DNA of 64,000 nt, from the NCBI RefSeq assembly GCF_004345245.1, contig NZ_SLUQ01000010.1:1-64000 (forward strand). Reading direction: 5' to 3'. Below the pieces are notes generated by a model. It was not told where the DNA came from. It saw only the letters and a program-made list of their open reading frames with translations, and did not search any database. The DNA is from Rhizobium sp. BK251 (lineage in GTDB: Bacteria > Pseudomonadota > Alphaproteobacteria > Rhizobiales > Rhizobiaceae). Positions 43,533-51,523 of the stretch are shown piece by piece. Both the position numbers and the translations under genes were made by a program. Each line of letters begins with the position of its first letter. The first letter of the stretch is position 1.

Positions 43533-44606
43533 ATGAAGGCTCTCCGCTTTCACGCGGCCAAGGATCTTCGCATCGAGGACGTCGCCGACCCGCCGCAGCC
43601 GGGTCCCGGTGAGGTGCTTGTCGAGAACAGGTTCTGCGGTATTTGCGGCACGGACCTGCACGAATATGCTTACGGTCCGATCTTCGTTCCGAAAGAGCCG
43701 CATCCTTTCACGGGTGCGCATGGGCCGCAGATTCTCGGACATGAATTCGGTGGTGTCGTCAGATCGGTGGGCGAGGGCGTCAGCCATGTGAAGCCCGGCG
43801 ACCGGGTGTCCATCCAGCCACTCATCATGCCGCGCCAAGGGGACTATTACGCGGATCGCGGCCTCTTTCATCTAAGCTCCGATCTCGCGCTTGCCGGCCT
43901 TTCCTGGCATTCCGGCGGTATGGCGCAAGCCGCCCTCCTCAACGACTACAATGTGCAGCTCATCCCCGACGAATTGAGCGATCGGGAGGCGGCGCTGATC
44001 GAGCCGGCCGCCGTTGCGGTTTATGCCTGTGATCGCGGTGGTGTGACCGCCGGCAACAGTGTTCTTGTCACCGGTGCCGGGCCGATCGGCATTCTCGCGG
44101 CCATGGCGGCGCGCGCTGCCGGTGCGTCGCAACTGTTCATCTCCGACCTTAACGATACGCGGCTGCATCTGGCGAAGGAGGTACTTGGCGAGGTGCGCAC
44201 GATCAACCCGAAATCAGAAAGGGTTGGCGATGTAGTCCGCAGCGAAACGGAAGGAGGCGTGGGCTGCGACGTCGCCATTGAATGCGTCGGCAACGAGCAT
44301 GCCCTGAAAAACGGCGTTGATGCGGTGCGCAAACAAGGCGTCGTCGTGCAGACAGGCCTGCATCCCGGTGAAAGCCCTTTGAAATGGTTCGACGTCACCT
44401 TCAAGGACATCGATATCCGTGGCTCCTGGGCCTATCCGACGCACTATTGGCCGCGCGTGGCCCGCCTCATCGCGAGCGGCCAGATTCCGGCGAGCAAGAT
44501 CGTTACGAAGCTGGTGTCGCTCACTGAAGCTGTTTCAGAGGGTTTCGACCAGTTGCTCGATCCTGCTGGCAAGCATCTGAAGATCCTGATCGACCTTTCG
44601 CGATAG
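43533..44606 (+). CDS. Zinc alcohol dehydrogenase, 2,3-butanediol dehydrogenase-like
   Basis: The 357-aa medium-chain dehydrogenase has the catalytic zinc ligands in RFCGICGTDLHEY and LGHEFGGVV, and the NAD-binding VTGAGPIGILAAMAARAAG. It is closest in pattern to (R,R)-butanediol dehydrogenases, which oxidise 2,3-butanediol to acetoin; AcoR-like control by sigma-54 fits a role in acetoin or diol use. The usual four-cysteine structural zinc loop is absent. AGGAGGAAATGCA precedes the ATG. Confidence 0.85.
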   Translation: MKALRFHAAKDLRIEDVADPPQPGPGEVLVENRFCGICGTDLHEYAYGPIFVPKEPHPFTGAHGPQILGHEFGGVVRSVGEGVSHVKPGDRVSIQPLIMPRQGDYYADRGLFHLSSDLALAGLSWHSGGMAQAALLNDYNVQLIPDELSDREAALIEPAAVAVYACDRGGVTAGNSVLVTGAGPIGILAAMAARAAGASQLFISDLNDTRLHLAKEVLGEVRTINPKSERVGDVVRSETEGGVGCDVAIECVGNEHALKNGVDAVRKQGVVVQTGLHPGESPLKWFDVTFKDIDIRGSWAYPTHYWPRVARLIASGQIPASKIVTKLVSLTEAVSEGFDQLLDPAGKHLKILIDLSR

Positions 44607-44673
44607 GCCGAACGTCTTGCGGGGCGGTTGAGGAGCCGTCCCCTGATTCCACAATGAGCAGGAGGAGGAACAC

Positions 44674-46473
44674 ATGCTCGAAAAGACCCCTACAACCCGC
44701 GTTCAGGCGCTTCTCGATACATTCGGAGCAGCCCTTGCGGCCGGTCGCATCGACGAGGCCGTCAACTTGTTTGCCGAGGAATGCTATTGGCGCGACCTCG
44801 TCGCCTTTACCTGGAACATCAAGACGGTCGAGGGGCGCGAAGGCGTGCGAGACATGCTGCGGTCGCAGCTTGCTGTGGCCGTGCCGTCGAACTGGCAAGT
44901 TGCATCCGGCGAGGAAGCAACGGAGGCCGATGGTGTGCTCGAGAGTTGGATCACCTTCGAGACCGAGGTCGGACGAGGCTTTGGCCTGATACGCATCAAG
45001 GACGGCTTGATCTGGACACTGCTCACAACGCTGTCCGAGCTCAAGGGGCATGAGGAGAAGGCTGGCTTTGCACGTCCTCTGGGCGCCAAGCACGGGCAAA
45101 ACCCAGGCGCGAAGACCTGGAAGGAGGAGCGTGAGGAGGAGGCCCGCACGCTCGGCTACGAGACGCAGCCCTATGTCGTCGTCATCGGCGGTGGGCAAGG
45201 CGGCATTGCCCTGGGCGCGCGGCTTCGCCAACTCGGCGTGCCGGCGATCATTCTCGAGAAGAACGACAGGCCCGGCGATTCATGGCGCAAGCGGTACAAG
45301 TCTCTCTGCCTGCACGACCCGGTCTGGTACGATCATCTGCCTTATATAGACTTCCCGAAAAACTGGCCCGTCTTCTCGCCCAAGGACAAGATCGGCGACT
45401 GGCTGGAATTCTACACGAAGGTCATGGAGTTGAACTATTGGTCGCGCTCGACCGCCAAGTCGGCAAAGTGGGACGATGCGGCGAAGGAATGGACCATTGT
45501 TGTCGATCGCGACGGTGAGGCGGTTGTCCTGAAGCCGAAACAGCTCGTCTTCGCGACCGGCATGTCGGGCAGGGCGAATATCCCCGATTTCAAGGGCCGC
45601 GACCGCTTCAAGGGCGAACAGCATCACTCCTCCCAGCACCCCGGCCCGGATGGCTACAAGGGGAAGAGAGTGGTGGTCATAGGCTCGAACAACTCGGCCC
45701 ATGACATCTGCGCCGCGCTATACGAGGCGGGTGTCGATGTTAGCATGATCCAGCGTTCGACGACGCATATCGTCAGGTCCGACACGCTCATGGACATCGG
45801 GCTTGGCGCGCTTTATTCGGAGCAGGCACTCGCAAACGGTGTAACGACGGCCAAGGCAGACCTGATTTTTGCCTCGTTGCCGTACCGGATCCTGCACGAG
45901 TTCCAAATTCCCCTTTACGACAAGATGCGCGAACGGGATGCCGACTTCTACGCTGCACTGGAAAAGGCCGGTTTCCAACTCGACTGGGGTGCCGATGGCT
46001 CGGGCCTTTTCATGAAGTATCTGCGGCGCGGTTCCGGTTACTACATCGACATCGGCGCCTCGCAACTCGTTATCGACGGCAAGGTCAAGCTCGCCGCCGG
46101 GCAGGTGGAAGAGATCACCGAGAATTCAGTCAAGCTTTCCAACGGCAAGGAGATTGCGGCGGACGTTATCGTCTATGCAACCGGTTATGGTTCCATGAAC
46201 GGCTGGGTCGCGGAGCTGATAGACCAGGCGACAGCCGACAAGGTCGGCAAGGTCTGGGGACTCGGCTCGGATACGCCGAAGGATCCGGGTCCCTGGGAGG
46301 GCGAGCAGCGCAACATGTGGAAACCGACCCAGCAGGAAGCGCTCTGGTTTCATGGCGGCAACCTGCATCAGTCGCGCCACTATTCCCAATATCTGTCGCT
46401 GCAGCTCAAGGCGCGGATGGAGGGTATCCCAACGCCGGTTTACGGCCTCCAGTCCGTTCACCATCTCCGTTGA
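44674..46473 (+). CDS. Flavin-containing monooxygenase with N-terminal SnoaL-like domain
   Basis: The 599-aa protein joins an N-terminal NTF2/SnoaL-like domain (about 8-128) to a class B flavin monooxygenase: FAD-binding GGGQGG (172-177), the FMO fingerprint region FKGEQHHSSQH and NADPH-binding GSNNSAHD (337-344). Such fusions are seen among YUCCA-like and ketone-oxidising enzymes. It follows the dehydrogenase by 67 bp behind AGGAGGAGG, so both probably answer to the sigma-54 promoter. Substrate unknown. Confidence 0.88.
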   Translation: MLEKTPTTRVQALLDTFGAALAAGRIDEAVNLFAEECYWRDLVAFTWNIKTVEGREGVRDMLRSQLAVAVPSNWQVASGEEATEADGVLESWITFETEVGRGFGLIRIKDGLIWTLLTTLSELKGHEEKAGFARPLGAKHGQNPGAKTWKEEREEEARTLGYETQPYVVVIGGGQGGIALGARLRQLGVPAIILEKNDRPGDSWRKRYKSLCLHDPVWYDHLPYIDFPKNWPVFSPKDKIGDWLEFYTKVMELNYWSRSTAKSAKWDDAAKEWTIVVDRDGEAVVLKPKQLVFATGMSGRANIPDFKGRDRFKGEQHHSSQHPGPDGYKGKRVVVIGSNNSAHDICAALYEAGVDVSMIQRSTTHIVRSDTLMDIGLGALYSEQALANGVTTAKADLIFASLPYRILHEFQIPLYDKMRERDADFYAALEKAGFQLDWGADGSGLFMKYLRRGSGYYIDIGASQLVIDGKVKLAAGQVEEITENSVKLSNGKEIAADVIVYATGYGSMNGWVAELIDQATADKVGKVWGLGSDTPKDPGPWEGEQRNMWKPTQQEALWFHGGNLHQSRHYSQYLSLQLKARMEGIPTPVYGLQSVHHLR

Positions 46474-46536
46474 GCTTCGACGGCTTGGCCTTTGCAGCGA
46501 ACCGATGACCGAGCGAACGAAAGCCATATCCGGCTT

Positions 46537-46569
46537 CAGGAGGTGGCGGCTACTTGCCGCCGCCTCCTG
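46537..46569. terminator. Long GC-rich hairpin between converging genes
   Basis: CAGGAGGTGGCGGC pairs with GCCGCCGCCTCCTG (14 positions, one G-U) around TACTT. No T tract follows on either strand. It lies 63 bp after the monooxygenase and could stop transcripts from both sides or protect the mRNA 3' end. Confidence 0.5.
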
Positions 46570-46708
46570 GGCACGGCACCGTCGGCTCTGGGGCACGGAC
46601 GTCGGTTGCGGCTACCCAGAAGCCTTGCGACAGCTTCGATTGAGCCGGTCCGCCGGGCGGTGGCGGAGTCGGCTCTTCTGAGGGCCGACAACCGCCGCCG
46701 CACGATGC

Positions 46709-47509
46709 CTATTTCTTCGCTTGAGCGGCGACGCTTTCGGCGTTTCGGGCGGCGTCCATGATCACCGCTGCAACCTGTTTTGGACGAGCTTCAAACACAT
46801 CATGGCCGACGCCATCGATGACGGTCGTGTGGCTATTGGCGCGAGCATAGTACCAGCGCTCGAGATCGGGATTGATGATCTTGTCATCGGCGGCGACGAT
46901 TGCCCAGCTCGGCTTTGTCTTCCAGGCGGCCGCAGTCAGCGGCGTGGTGAAGACTTGGACTGCAGCCGGCACCTGGGAGCGCGCCATGAACTCTGCGCGC
47001 GGGGCCGGCAAGTTCGGCGCAAACAGCTTCGGAAACAGAGCCGGATCCAGATAGGTGAAATTGTCGGGTGTCTGCTTGATGGCGCCCTCGGTCTTGCCAA
47101 GAACGCTTGGTGTCAATTTGGCAAGCGAGCCTTCGTCTTCCCCAACATCGGGCGCGTTCGCGGCGACGTAGACGAGACCGGCCACGTTCGGATGAACGCC
47201 CGCCTCGGTGATGATCGAGCCGCCGTAGCTGTGACCGACCAGCAGCGTCGGACCATCCTGCAAATCGAGAATTTGCTTCGTCGCCGAGACATCGTCGGCA
47301 AACGAGGTTTCAGGCTCCTGCACCATTGTTACCTTGAAGCCTTCCTTGGTGAGGATCTCGTAGACGGGCCTCCAGCCTGAGGCGTCTACCCAGGCTCCGT
47401 GGACCAGTACGATGTTCTTGAGTGGGGCGGCGTTCGCCGGTGAGGCCATCGCGGCGAGGGGGAGAGCGACGGCTATGGCCAGGCAGGCTTTGAAGTGTCT
47501 CATATCCAT
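46709..47509 (-). CDS. Secreted alpha/beta hydrolase
   Basis: The 266-aa protein has a signal peptide (cut near ANAA, about residue 28) and a compact hydrolase fold: oxyanion motif IVLVHGAWVDASGW, nucleophile GHSYGG (Ser94), acid ADDKI and His in GVGHDVF. It resembles the EstC/salicylic-acid-esterase-like group often annotated as esterases. The start could be the ATG at 47509 or 47503. Substrate unknown. Confidence 0.85.
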   Translation of the reverse strand: MDMRHFKACLAIAVALPLAAMASPANAAPLKNIVLVHGAWVDASGWRPVYEILTKEGFKVTMVQEPETSFADDVSATKQILDLQDGPTLLVGHSYGGSIITEAGVHPNVAGLVYVAANAPDVGEDEGSLAKLTPSVLGKTEGAIKQTPDNFTYLDPALFPKLFAPNLPAPRAEFMARSQVPAAVQVFTTPLTAAAWKTKPSWAIVAADDKIINPDLERWYYARANSHTTVIDGVGHDVFEARPKQVAAVIMDAARNAESVAAQAKK

Positions 47510-47818
47510 GGCGTCCTATACGGTTGATACTGTGCCTAGGATCCGGTCTCATGAGCACTGATGCGAGTTTAACGTTGCAAATAGTTGCTTAAGTTCCCGC
47601 GAAGCTGCGCCGAAACGCCATCTCGCTCCGGCTGCCGTCGCTCGCCCTGGATGGTGATGTGCACGCCGGTTTATTGCATTTGCAATCGGCAAATCGAGTG
47701 CCTTTGAGCGATACGATCGAGCGGCCGTTCGACCCGCCATGTTTTGGCCCCGGTGTCCCCTCAGGTGTCGGGCGCCCCGAAAAGGGTGATTCTTGCTCCC
47801 TCTGACATAGGATAAAAC
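47510..47818. other. Spacer between divergent hydrolase and small secreted protein
   Basis: 309 bp with no supported gene, strong palindrome or recognisable promoter; it must contain promoters for both flanking genes. Confidence 0.4.
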
Positions 47819-48130
47819 ATGAAGATCAGATTAGCAGTTGCCGCATCGATTTTGGCTGCGACGATCCAGCAGGCTGAGGCTTCGAGTGACGCTTCGTGGA
47901 ACGCGTTGTTTGCCAAGGTGAATGGAACCTGCATTGGACTTTCGGGAATGAACACGCCGGAAGCGTCCGCTCCGATCGTATTCGACGACGCAGCCGGAAA
48001 GGTCGCGGTTCTCTTGCGAGGCTCCGTTGGCAGGGGCAAGACGAAGGTCCGCAACGTGAACTTGATGTGTCTCTATGACAAGAAGACCGGCAGGGCCTCC
48101 ATCGCGGAGTATCGCTGGCTGGGCAATTGA
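47819..48130 (+). CDS. Small secreted protein of unknown function (103 aa)
   Basis: A signal peptide (MKIRLAVAASILAATIQQAEA) precedes a domain with two cysteines (Cys38 and Cys84) that could form a disulfide: SWNALFAKVNGTCIGLSG and NVNLMCLYDKKTGRASIAEY. No family recognised. AGGA precedes the ATG. Two strong inverted repeats follow its stop. Confidence 0.7.
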   Translation: MKIRLAVAASILAATIQQAEASSDASWNALFAKVNGTCIGLSGMNTPEASAPIVFDDAAGKVAVLLRGSVGRGKTKVRNVNLMCLYDKKTGRASIAEYRWLGN

Positions 48131-48136
48131 TCAGCA

Positions 48137-48210
48137 GCACCGTGGCTCCGGGGTGCACTGCGCTTCGTCAGCCACGGTGCCGGATCCAGGCGAACGAATT
48201 CGCCTGGATC
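48137..48210. repeat. Two adjacent perfect palindromes
   Basis: GCACCGTGGCT/AGCCACGGTGC (11-bp arms, 22-base loop, 48137-48180) is followed by GATCCAGGCGAA/TTCGCCTGGATC (12-bp arms, CGAA loop, 48183-48210). No T tract follows. The pair may terminate the preceding gene, or be a member of the rhizobial two-palindrome mosaic elements (RIME-type), which cannot be confirmed here. The remainder of the spacer to 48428 shows nothing else. Confidence 0.65.
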
Positions 48211-48428
48211 GATTTGCGCTATGAAGACAGGCTTTCGATGGCAATCGATGCGGCCTGCTATCCGTCGCCCGGAGCGCCCCGGAAGACGCGCGCACCCCGG
48301 CGGGCGCGGCCGCGAGGATTGGCGATCACTATGAGATTTTGATTTTTAAGCGCGCGTTCGCGAATGGAACGGCTACGCGCAGTGATCCATTTTAGCTGCA
48401 GGCGAATGCAAGCAATTGGAGCACGAAG

Positions 48429-49199
48429 ATGTACTTCGAACTCAAGGATGCCACGGCGGACAGCCTCGCAAAGAGTCGGCGGCGCGATGAGCTCTGCAAC
48501 CTTCCCCTGGATCTGATCTCCTCGGATCGGGAGGCTTATGACATCCAGGCGACAGCCCAGGATGTGCTGGGGTTCGAGCGCAAGGGCTACGCAATCGTGG
48601 GCACGAGTGAGGCCTCGCGAAGAGCACTGCGGCTCACAAAGCCGATCTACTGCGAAATTCCGGCGTCGGCGCTTTTGGCTGGTACCGGGGAGTTCCGGTT
48701 GCCCCCAGGAACTATCGGCGTCCAGTCCGAGCTGGTCTTTACGATGCTGAGACGCTTCCCCGATGCTGGCGAGCGGATCGATCTCGACAGTGCGGCCGAC
48801 GCAGTTCTCGGCTGCCGCCCAGCGATCGGCATCATTGGCCGGCGGACCCGCAAGGCTTTCGCAGGAGACAGCGCGGCAATCGCCGACTTCGGTCTGCATG
48901 TCGCAACCATCTGTGGTGACCATTCCCGCGATCTCGATATCCGCGAGCTTGCGGACATCGAGACCACGACCTTCCTCTTCAAGCAGACCGTCGTTTCCGG
49001 GACGTCGGCGTCCGTGATGGGCAACCCGCTGAACGCCGTCGCATGGCTCGCCAGCGCGCTTTCAGCGAAGGGCAGACAGCTCGAAGCCAACGACGTCGTG
49101 GCAACGGGGTCGTGCACGACGATCCTTCAGATATCGGCTGGTCAGCATGTCGCCGCCGACTTCGGGCCGCTTGGTCAGGTCGAGTGCGTCTTTGACTGA
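48429..49199 (+). CDS. 2-keto-4-pentenoate hydratase/FAH-fold protein
   Basis: The 256-aa protein resembles the MhpD/DmpH hydratase-decarboxylase branch of the fumarylacetoacetate hydrolase fold: AYDIQATAQDVLG and KGYAIVGTS near the start, and GNPLNAVAWLASALSAKGRQLEANDVVATGSCTT with AADFGPLGQVECVFD at the end. Such enzymes hydrate 2-hydroxypentadienoate in aromatic breakdown, but no other aromatic-pathway gene is near, so the substrate is open. Confidence 0.8.
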   Translation: MYFELKDATADSLAKSRRRDELCNLPLDLISSDREAYDIQATAQDVLGFERKGYAIVGTSEASRRALRLTKPIYCEIPASALLAGTGEFRLPPGTIGVQSELVFTMLRRFPDAGERIDLDSAADAVLGCRPAIGIIGRRTRKAFAGDSAAIADFGLHVATICGDHSRDLDIRELADIETTTFLFKQTVVSGTSASVMGNPLNAVAWLASALSAKGRQLEANDVVATGSCTTILQISAGQHVAADFGPLGQVECVFD

Positions 49200-49227
49200 C
49201 ATCCATCAAATACCGAGACGACTGACC

Positions 49228-49380
49228 ATGCGGGCGCAGCAAAAGCCGTCCTTGGTCGAGATCAAGAAGACCAGGCAACCTCGCGCGAGGCCTCCGTTGG
49301 GCGAGACGGATAGTCTGGCCCCGCGGCCGCGGAAAGGATCGCGGGCGAGCGCGACCTTTCAAGGTGAGGAGCGCGCCTGA
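49228..49380 (+). CDS. Possible small basic protein (50 aa)
   Basis: MRAQQKPSLVEIKKTRQPRA continues as a proline- and arginine-rich sequence. The stop shares one base with the ATG of the next gene (TGATG), which favours a real coupled gene, but no good ribosome site precedes its ATG and no family was recognised. Confidence 0.35.
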   Translation: MRAQQKPSLVEIKKTRQPRARPPLGETDSLAPRPRKGSRASATFQGEERA

Positions 49381-49616
49381 TGGTGAGCCGCAATGTCCCG
49401 CACGAGTATTTTTCGCTGACTGCGGTCGTTGAGGAAGGTCCTATTGTCGGTTACCTCCGCGGCAAGGCGATTTCCGCCGCGGTCGTCGACAAGCATGGCG
49501 GCCGCTACCGTTTCGTCGGCGTCGCAACCAGGGATCGCCGCGGCCGGCTCGATGTCCTGTCGCTCAGGCATGGCGAGTGGATCGTTGCGCCGGACTTGGT
49601 CTACGAAGCCGTCTAG
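49380..49616 (+). CDS. Small protein of unknown function (78 aa)
   Basis: MVSRNVPHEYFSLTAVVEEG is followed by VGYLRGKAISAAVVDKHGGRYRFVGVATRDRRGRLDVLSL and WIVAPDLVYEAV, a beta-rich compact pattern. GGTGAGGAGCG lies upstream of the ATG. No family, signal or membrane span. The 258 bp to the tetR gene show nothing else. Confidence 0.65.
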   Translation: MVSRNVPHEYFSLTAVVEEGPIVGYLRGKAISAAVVDKHGGRYRFVGVATRDRRGRLDVLSLRHGEWIVAPDLVYEAV

Positions 49617-49874
49617 CGACCTGTTCTCGCATTCGACGACACGATTGGGCAATAGGTTGAGGCGGTAAAGGAATTGCGGGCGGCGGTGGCCCAATTCCGC
49701 GCAAGCCCGAAGCCGTGCGGATCTTAGGCGAACGCCGCGCCCATGCCGACTTACAGGCCTCGAGAGCCTCCTCCGCCCGGAACGCGTCCACGCACCCCGC
49801 AAATAGGAACCTAGAGCAAAGCCGACCCGCGTAGCCGCAGTTCCGCACCGCGGTTCAGCGGGGGCAACTTCTGG

Positions 49875-50489
49875 TCATTCGCCCTTGGATTCCGCATCTT
49901 GCAGGGCTCCGGCGAGCAGTGTCCGGGCCGCCCAGCGAAGAATTTTCTCGCTCTCCTTCGGCTCGAGTTCGCAGATATCGCGCATGACGACCAGTGCCTC
50001 GATTCCGGTCAGCAGCGACAAGGCATGCACGAGTCTCTGATAGTGCTTCGATGGCAGCCTTCCTTCGAGCGGCGCAATCGCTTCCTTCAGCCAGGAGATG
50101 CGGCGTCCGCCGCGGCGGTTCTGGTTCTGTCCGGTCACCGAGTTGCCAAGCAGCGTCCGGAACACGCTCTCGTTGGCGACCAGCATTGCGAAGATGTCCG
50201 AGACGAGTTTGTCCAGCCGTTTCTCCACTTCCGCAGCATCCGCCCCGGAGGTGGCTGGCGCAATGCTGATCATGGTCGCTACGCCGTCGAGCACGGCCTC
50301 GCGGATGAGATCGTCCGGCGTCGAGAAGTATCTGTAGGCGGTCGCCCGCGATATGCCGGCGTGGTCGGCGACATCAGCGACCGAGGGATGCCCGCCCTTC
50401 TCGATGATTTCGCGTGCCGCGCGCAGCAACTCTGCTCGCGTCCTTCGCTTCTGGTTCACGCGTTCGAAACTTCTCTCTTGACTGTTCAT
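49875..50489 (-). CDS. TetR-family transcriptional regulator
   Basis: The 204-aa protein has the N-terminal helix-turn-helix RAELLRAAREIIEKGG, PSVADVADHAGISRATAYRYFSTPDDLI and a helical ligand domain. ATG 50489 follows GAGGTG; an ATG at 50519 lies inside the candidate operator and has no ribosome site. It is divergent from a cupin-DoxX pair, its probable target. Ligand unknown. Confidence 0.92.
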   Translation of the reverse strand: MNSQERSFERVNQKRRTRAELLRAAREIIEKGGHPSVADVADHAGISRATAYRYFSTPDDLIREAVLDGVATMISIAPATSGADAAEVEKRLDKLVSDIFAMLVANESVFRTLLGNSVTGQNQNRRGGRRISWLKEAIAPLEGRLPSKHYQRLVHALSLLTGIEALVVMRDICELEPKESEKILRWAARTLLAGALQDAESKGE

Positions 50490-50501
50490 TAGCACCTCGT
50501 T

Positions 50502-50519
50502 ATGAGACGTTAATCTCAT
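50502..50519. promoter_or_regulatory. Candidate TetR operator
   Basis: ATGAGA and TCTCAT are perfect arms with a six-base spacer; the right arm also pairs with AAGAGA next to it (TCTC-ATTAA-GAGA). The site sits between the tetR start and the divergent cupin gene, where repression of both is expected. Confidence 0.6.
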
Positions 50520-50558
50520 TAAGAGATAAGTATATCACAAACAGAGAAAGGTACAAGC

Positions 50559-51047
50559 ATGACCTCCCAAGCCCCGTCTCCCGCAGCGAGCGCCTCGCCG
50601 CCGCTGACCGTGCATTTCCTCGGGAATATCCTCGCCTTCCGGGCCCGCCACGCCGATACCCAGGGAAATTTCACCGTGATCGAGGTCCTGACAGCGCCCG
50701 GTGCCGGTGCGCCGCCGCATACCCAGACCGACCAGGAAGCTTTCCTGGTATTGGAAGGCCGTTACGAGATCACCGTCGGTGGCGAGGCGAGGCATTGCGG
50801 GCCGGGCGAGTTCGTGCACGTTTCCCCGGGCGTCATGCATGCATTCCGCAGCATCGCCGATACACCGTCCCGGATGCTGCTGATCAACTTCCCCGGCGAC
50901 CTTCACGAGGCGTTCTTTCTTGCGATCGGCGACCGCCTTCCGGCCGGTACAACGGCATTTCCGGAGATGCTGCCGCCCGACGTCCCGAAGATCGTCGAAA
51001 CGGCCGCCCGCTTCGGCATCAATATTCCCGTTCCGTCCAACAGCTGA
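50559..51047 (+). CDS. Cupin-domain protein
   Basis: The 162-aa protein is a single cupin with motif 1 GAGAPPHTQTDQEAFLVLEGRYEITVGG and motif 2 GPGEFVHVSPGVMHAFRSI. The metal-binding set is His, Gln/Glu and a second His, so a metal is plausible but one ligand position is weak. Family members include quercetinase-like enzymes and ligand sensors. It is 12 bp ahead of the DoxX gene and divergent from tetR. Confidence 0.85.
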   Translation: MTSQAPSPAASASPPLTVHFLGNILAFRARHADTQGNFTVIEVLTAPGAGAPPHTQTDQEAFLVLEGRYEITVGGEARHCGPGEFVHVSPGVMHAFRSIADTPSRMLLINFPGDLHEAFFLAIGDRLPAGTTAFPEMLPPDVPKIVETAARFGINIPVPSNS

Positions 51048-51059
51048 GGGAGCAGAGCC

Positions 51060-51485
51060 ATGCAATTGATCGAGAATCTTCTGGCTTCGCGCGCGTACGG
51101 CATTGTCGCACGGGTCATCCTCACATTCGTCTTCTGGTCGAGCGGACTTGCCAAATTGATCGACTTTGGCGGCGCGGTCGCGGAAATGGAGCGTTTCGGC
51201 GTAACGCCGGCGGTTCCGATGGCGGTCGCCGTCATCATGGTCCAGCTCGGCGGCTCTGCGCTCGTGATCTCGGGTCGGTTCGTCTGGCTCGGCGCCGGCG
51301 CGCTCGGCGTGTTCACGGCGCTGACGATACCGATCGCTCACGCCTTTTGGACGATGACGGGCGAGATGGCCTTCCTCGAGATGATGTTCGTCTTCGAGCA
51401 TGTAACGGTGATCGGCGGCCTTATGGTCGTCGCCATCCTCAGTGAGCGGTACCGCGCTCACACCGTCGTTCGCTCGGTGGCCTAG
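51060..51485 (+). CDS. DoxX-family membrane protein
   Basis: The 141-aa product has four hydrophobic spans and the DoxX-like start ASRAYGIVARVILTFVFWSSGLAKLIDFGG, where the FxxSGxxKL stretch is characteristic. DoxX proteins are linked to redox and thiol stress but their activity is poorly defined. Co-transcribed with the cupin gene. Confidence 0.83.
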   Translation: MQLIENLLASRAYGIVARVILTFVFWSSGLAKLIDFGGAVAEMERFGVTPAVPMAVAVIMVQLGGSALVISGRFVWLGAGALGVFTALTIPIAHAFWTMTGEMAFLEMMFVFEHVTVIGGLMVVAILSERYRAHTVVRSVA

Positions 51486-51496
51486 AGACCGTGTTG

Positions 51497-51519
51497 CGGG
51501 CGCCATCTCCGATCGCCCG
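51497..51519. terminator. Weak hairpin between DoxX and the converging oxidase gene
   Basis: CGGGCG and CGCCCG pair over six bases with an 11-base loop; TCCTTC follows on the + strand. It may be a weak bidirectional terminator in the 38-bp gap. Confidence 0.4.
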
Positions 51520-51523
51520 TCCT

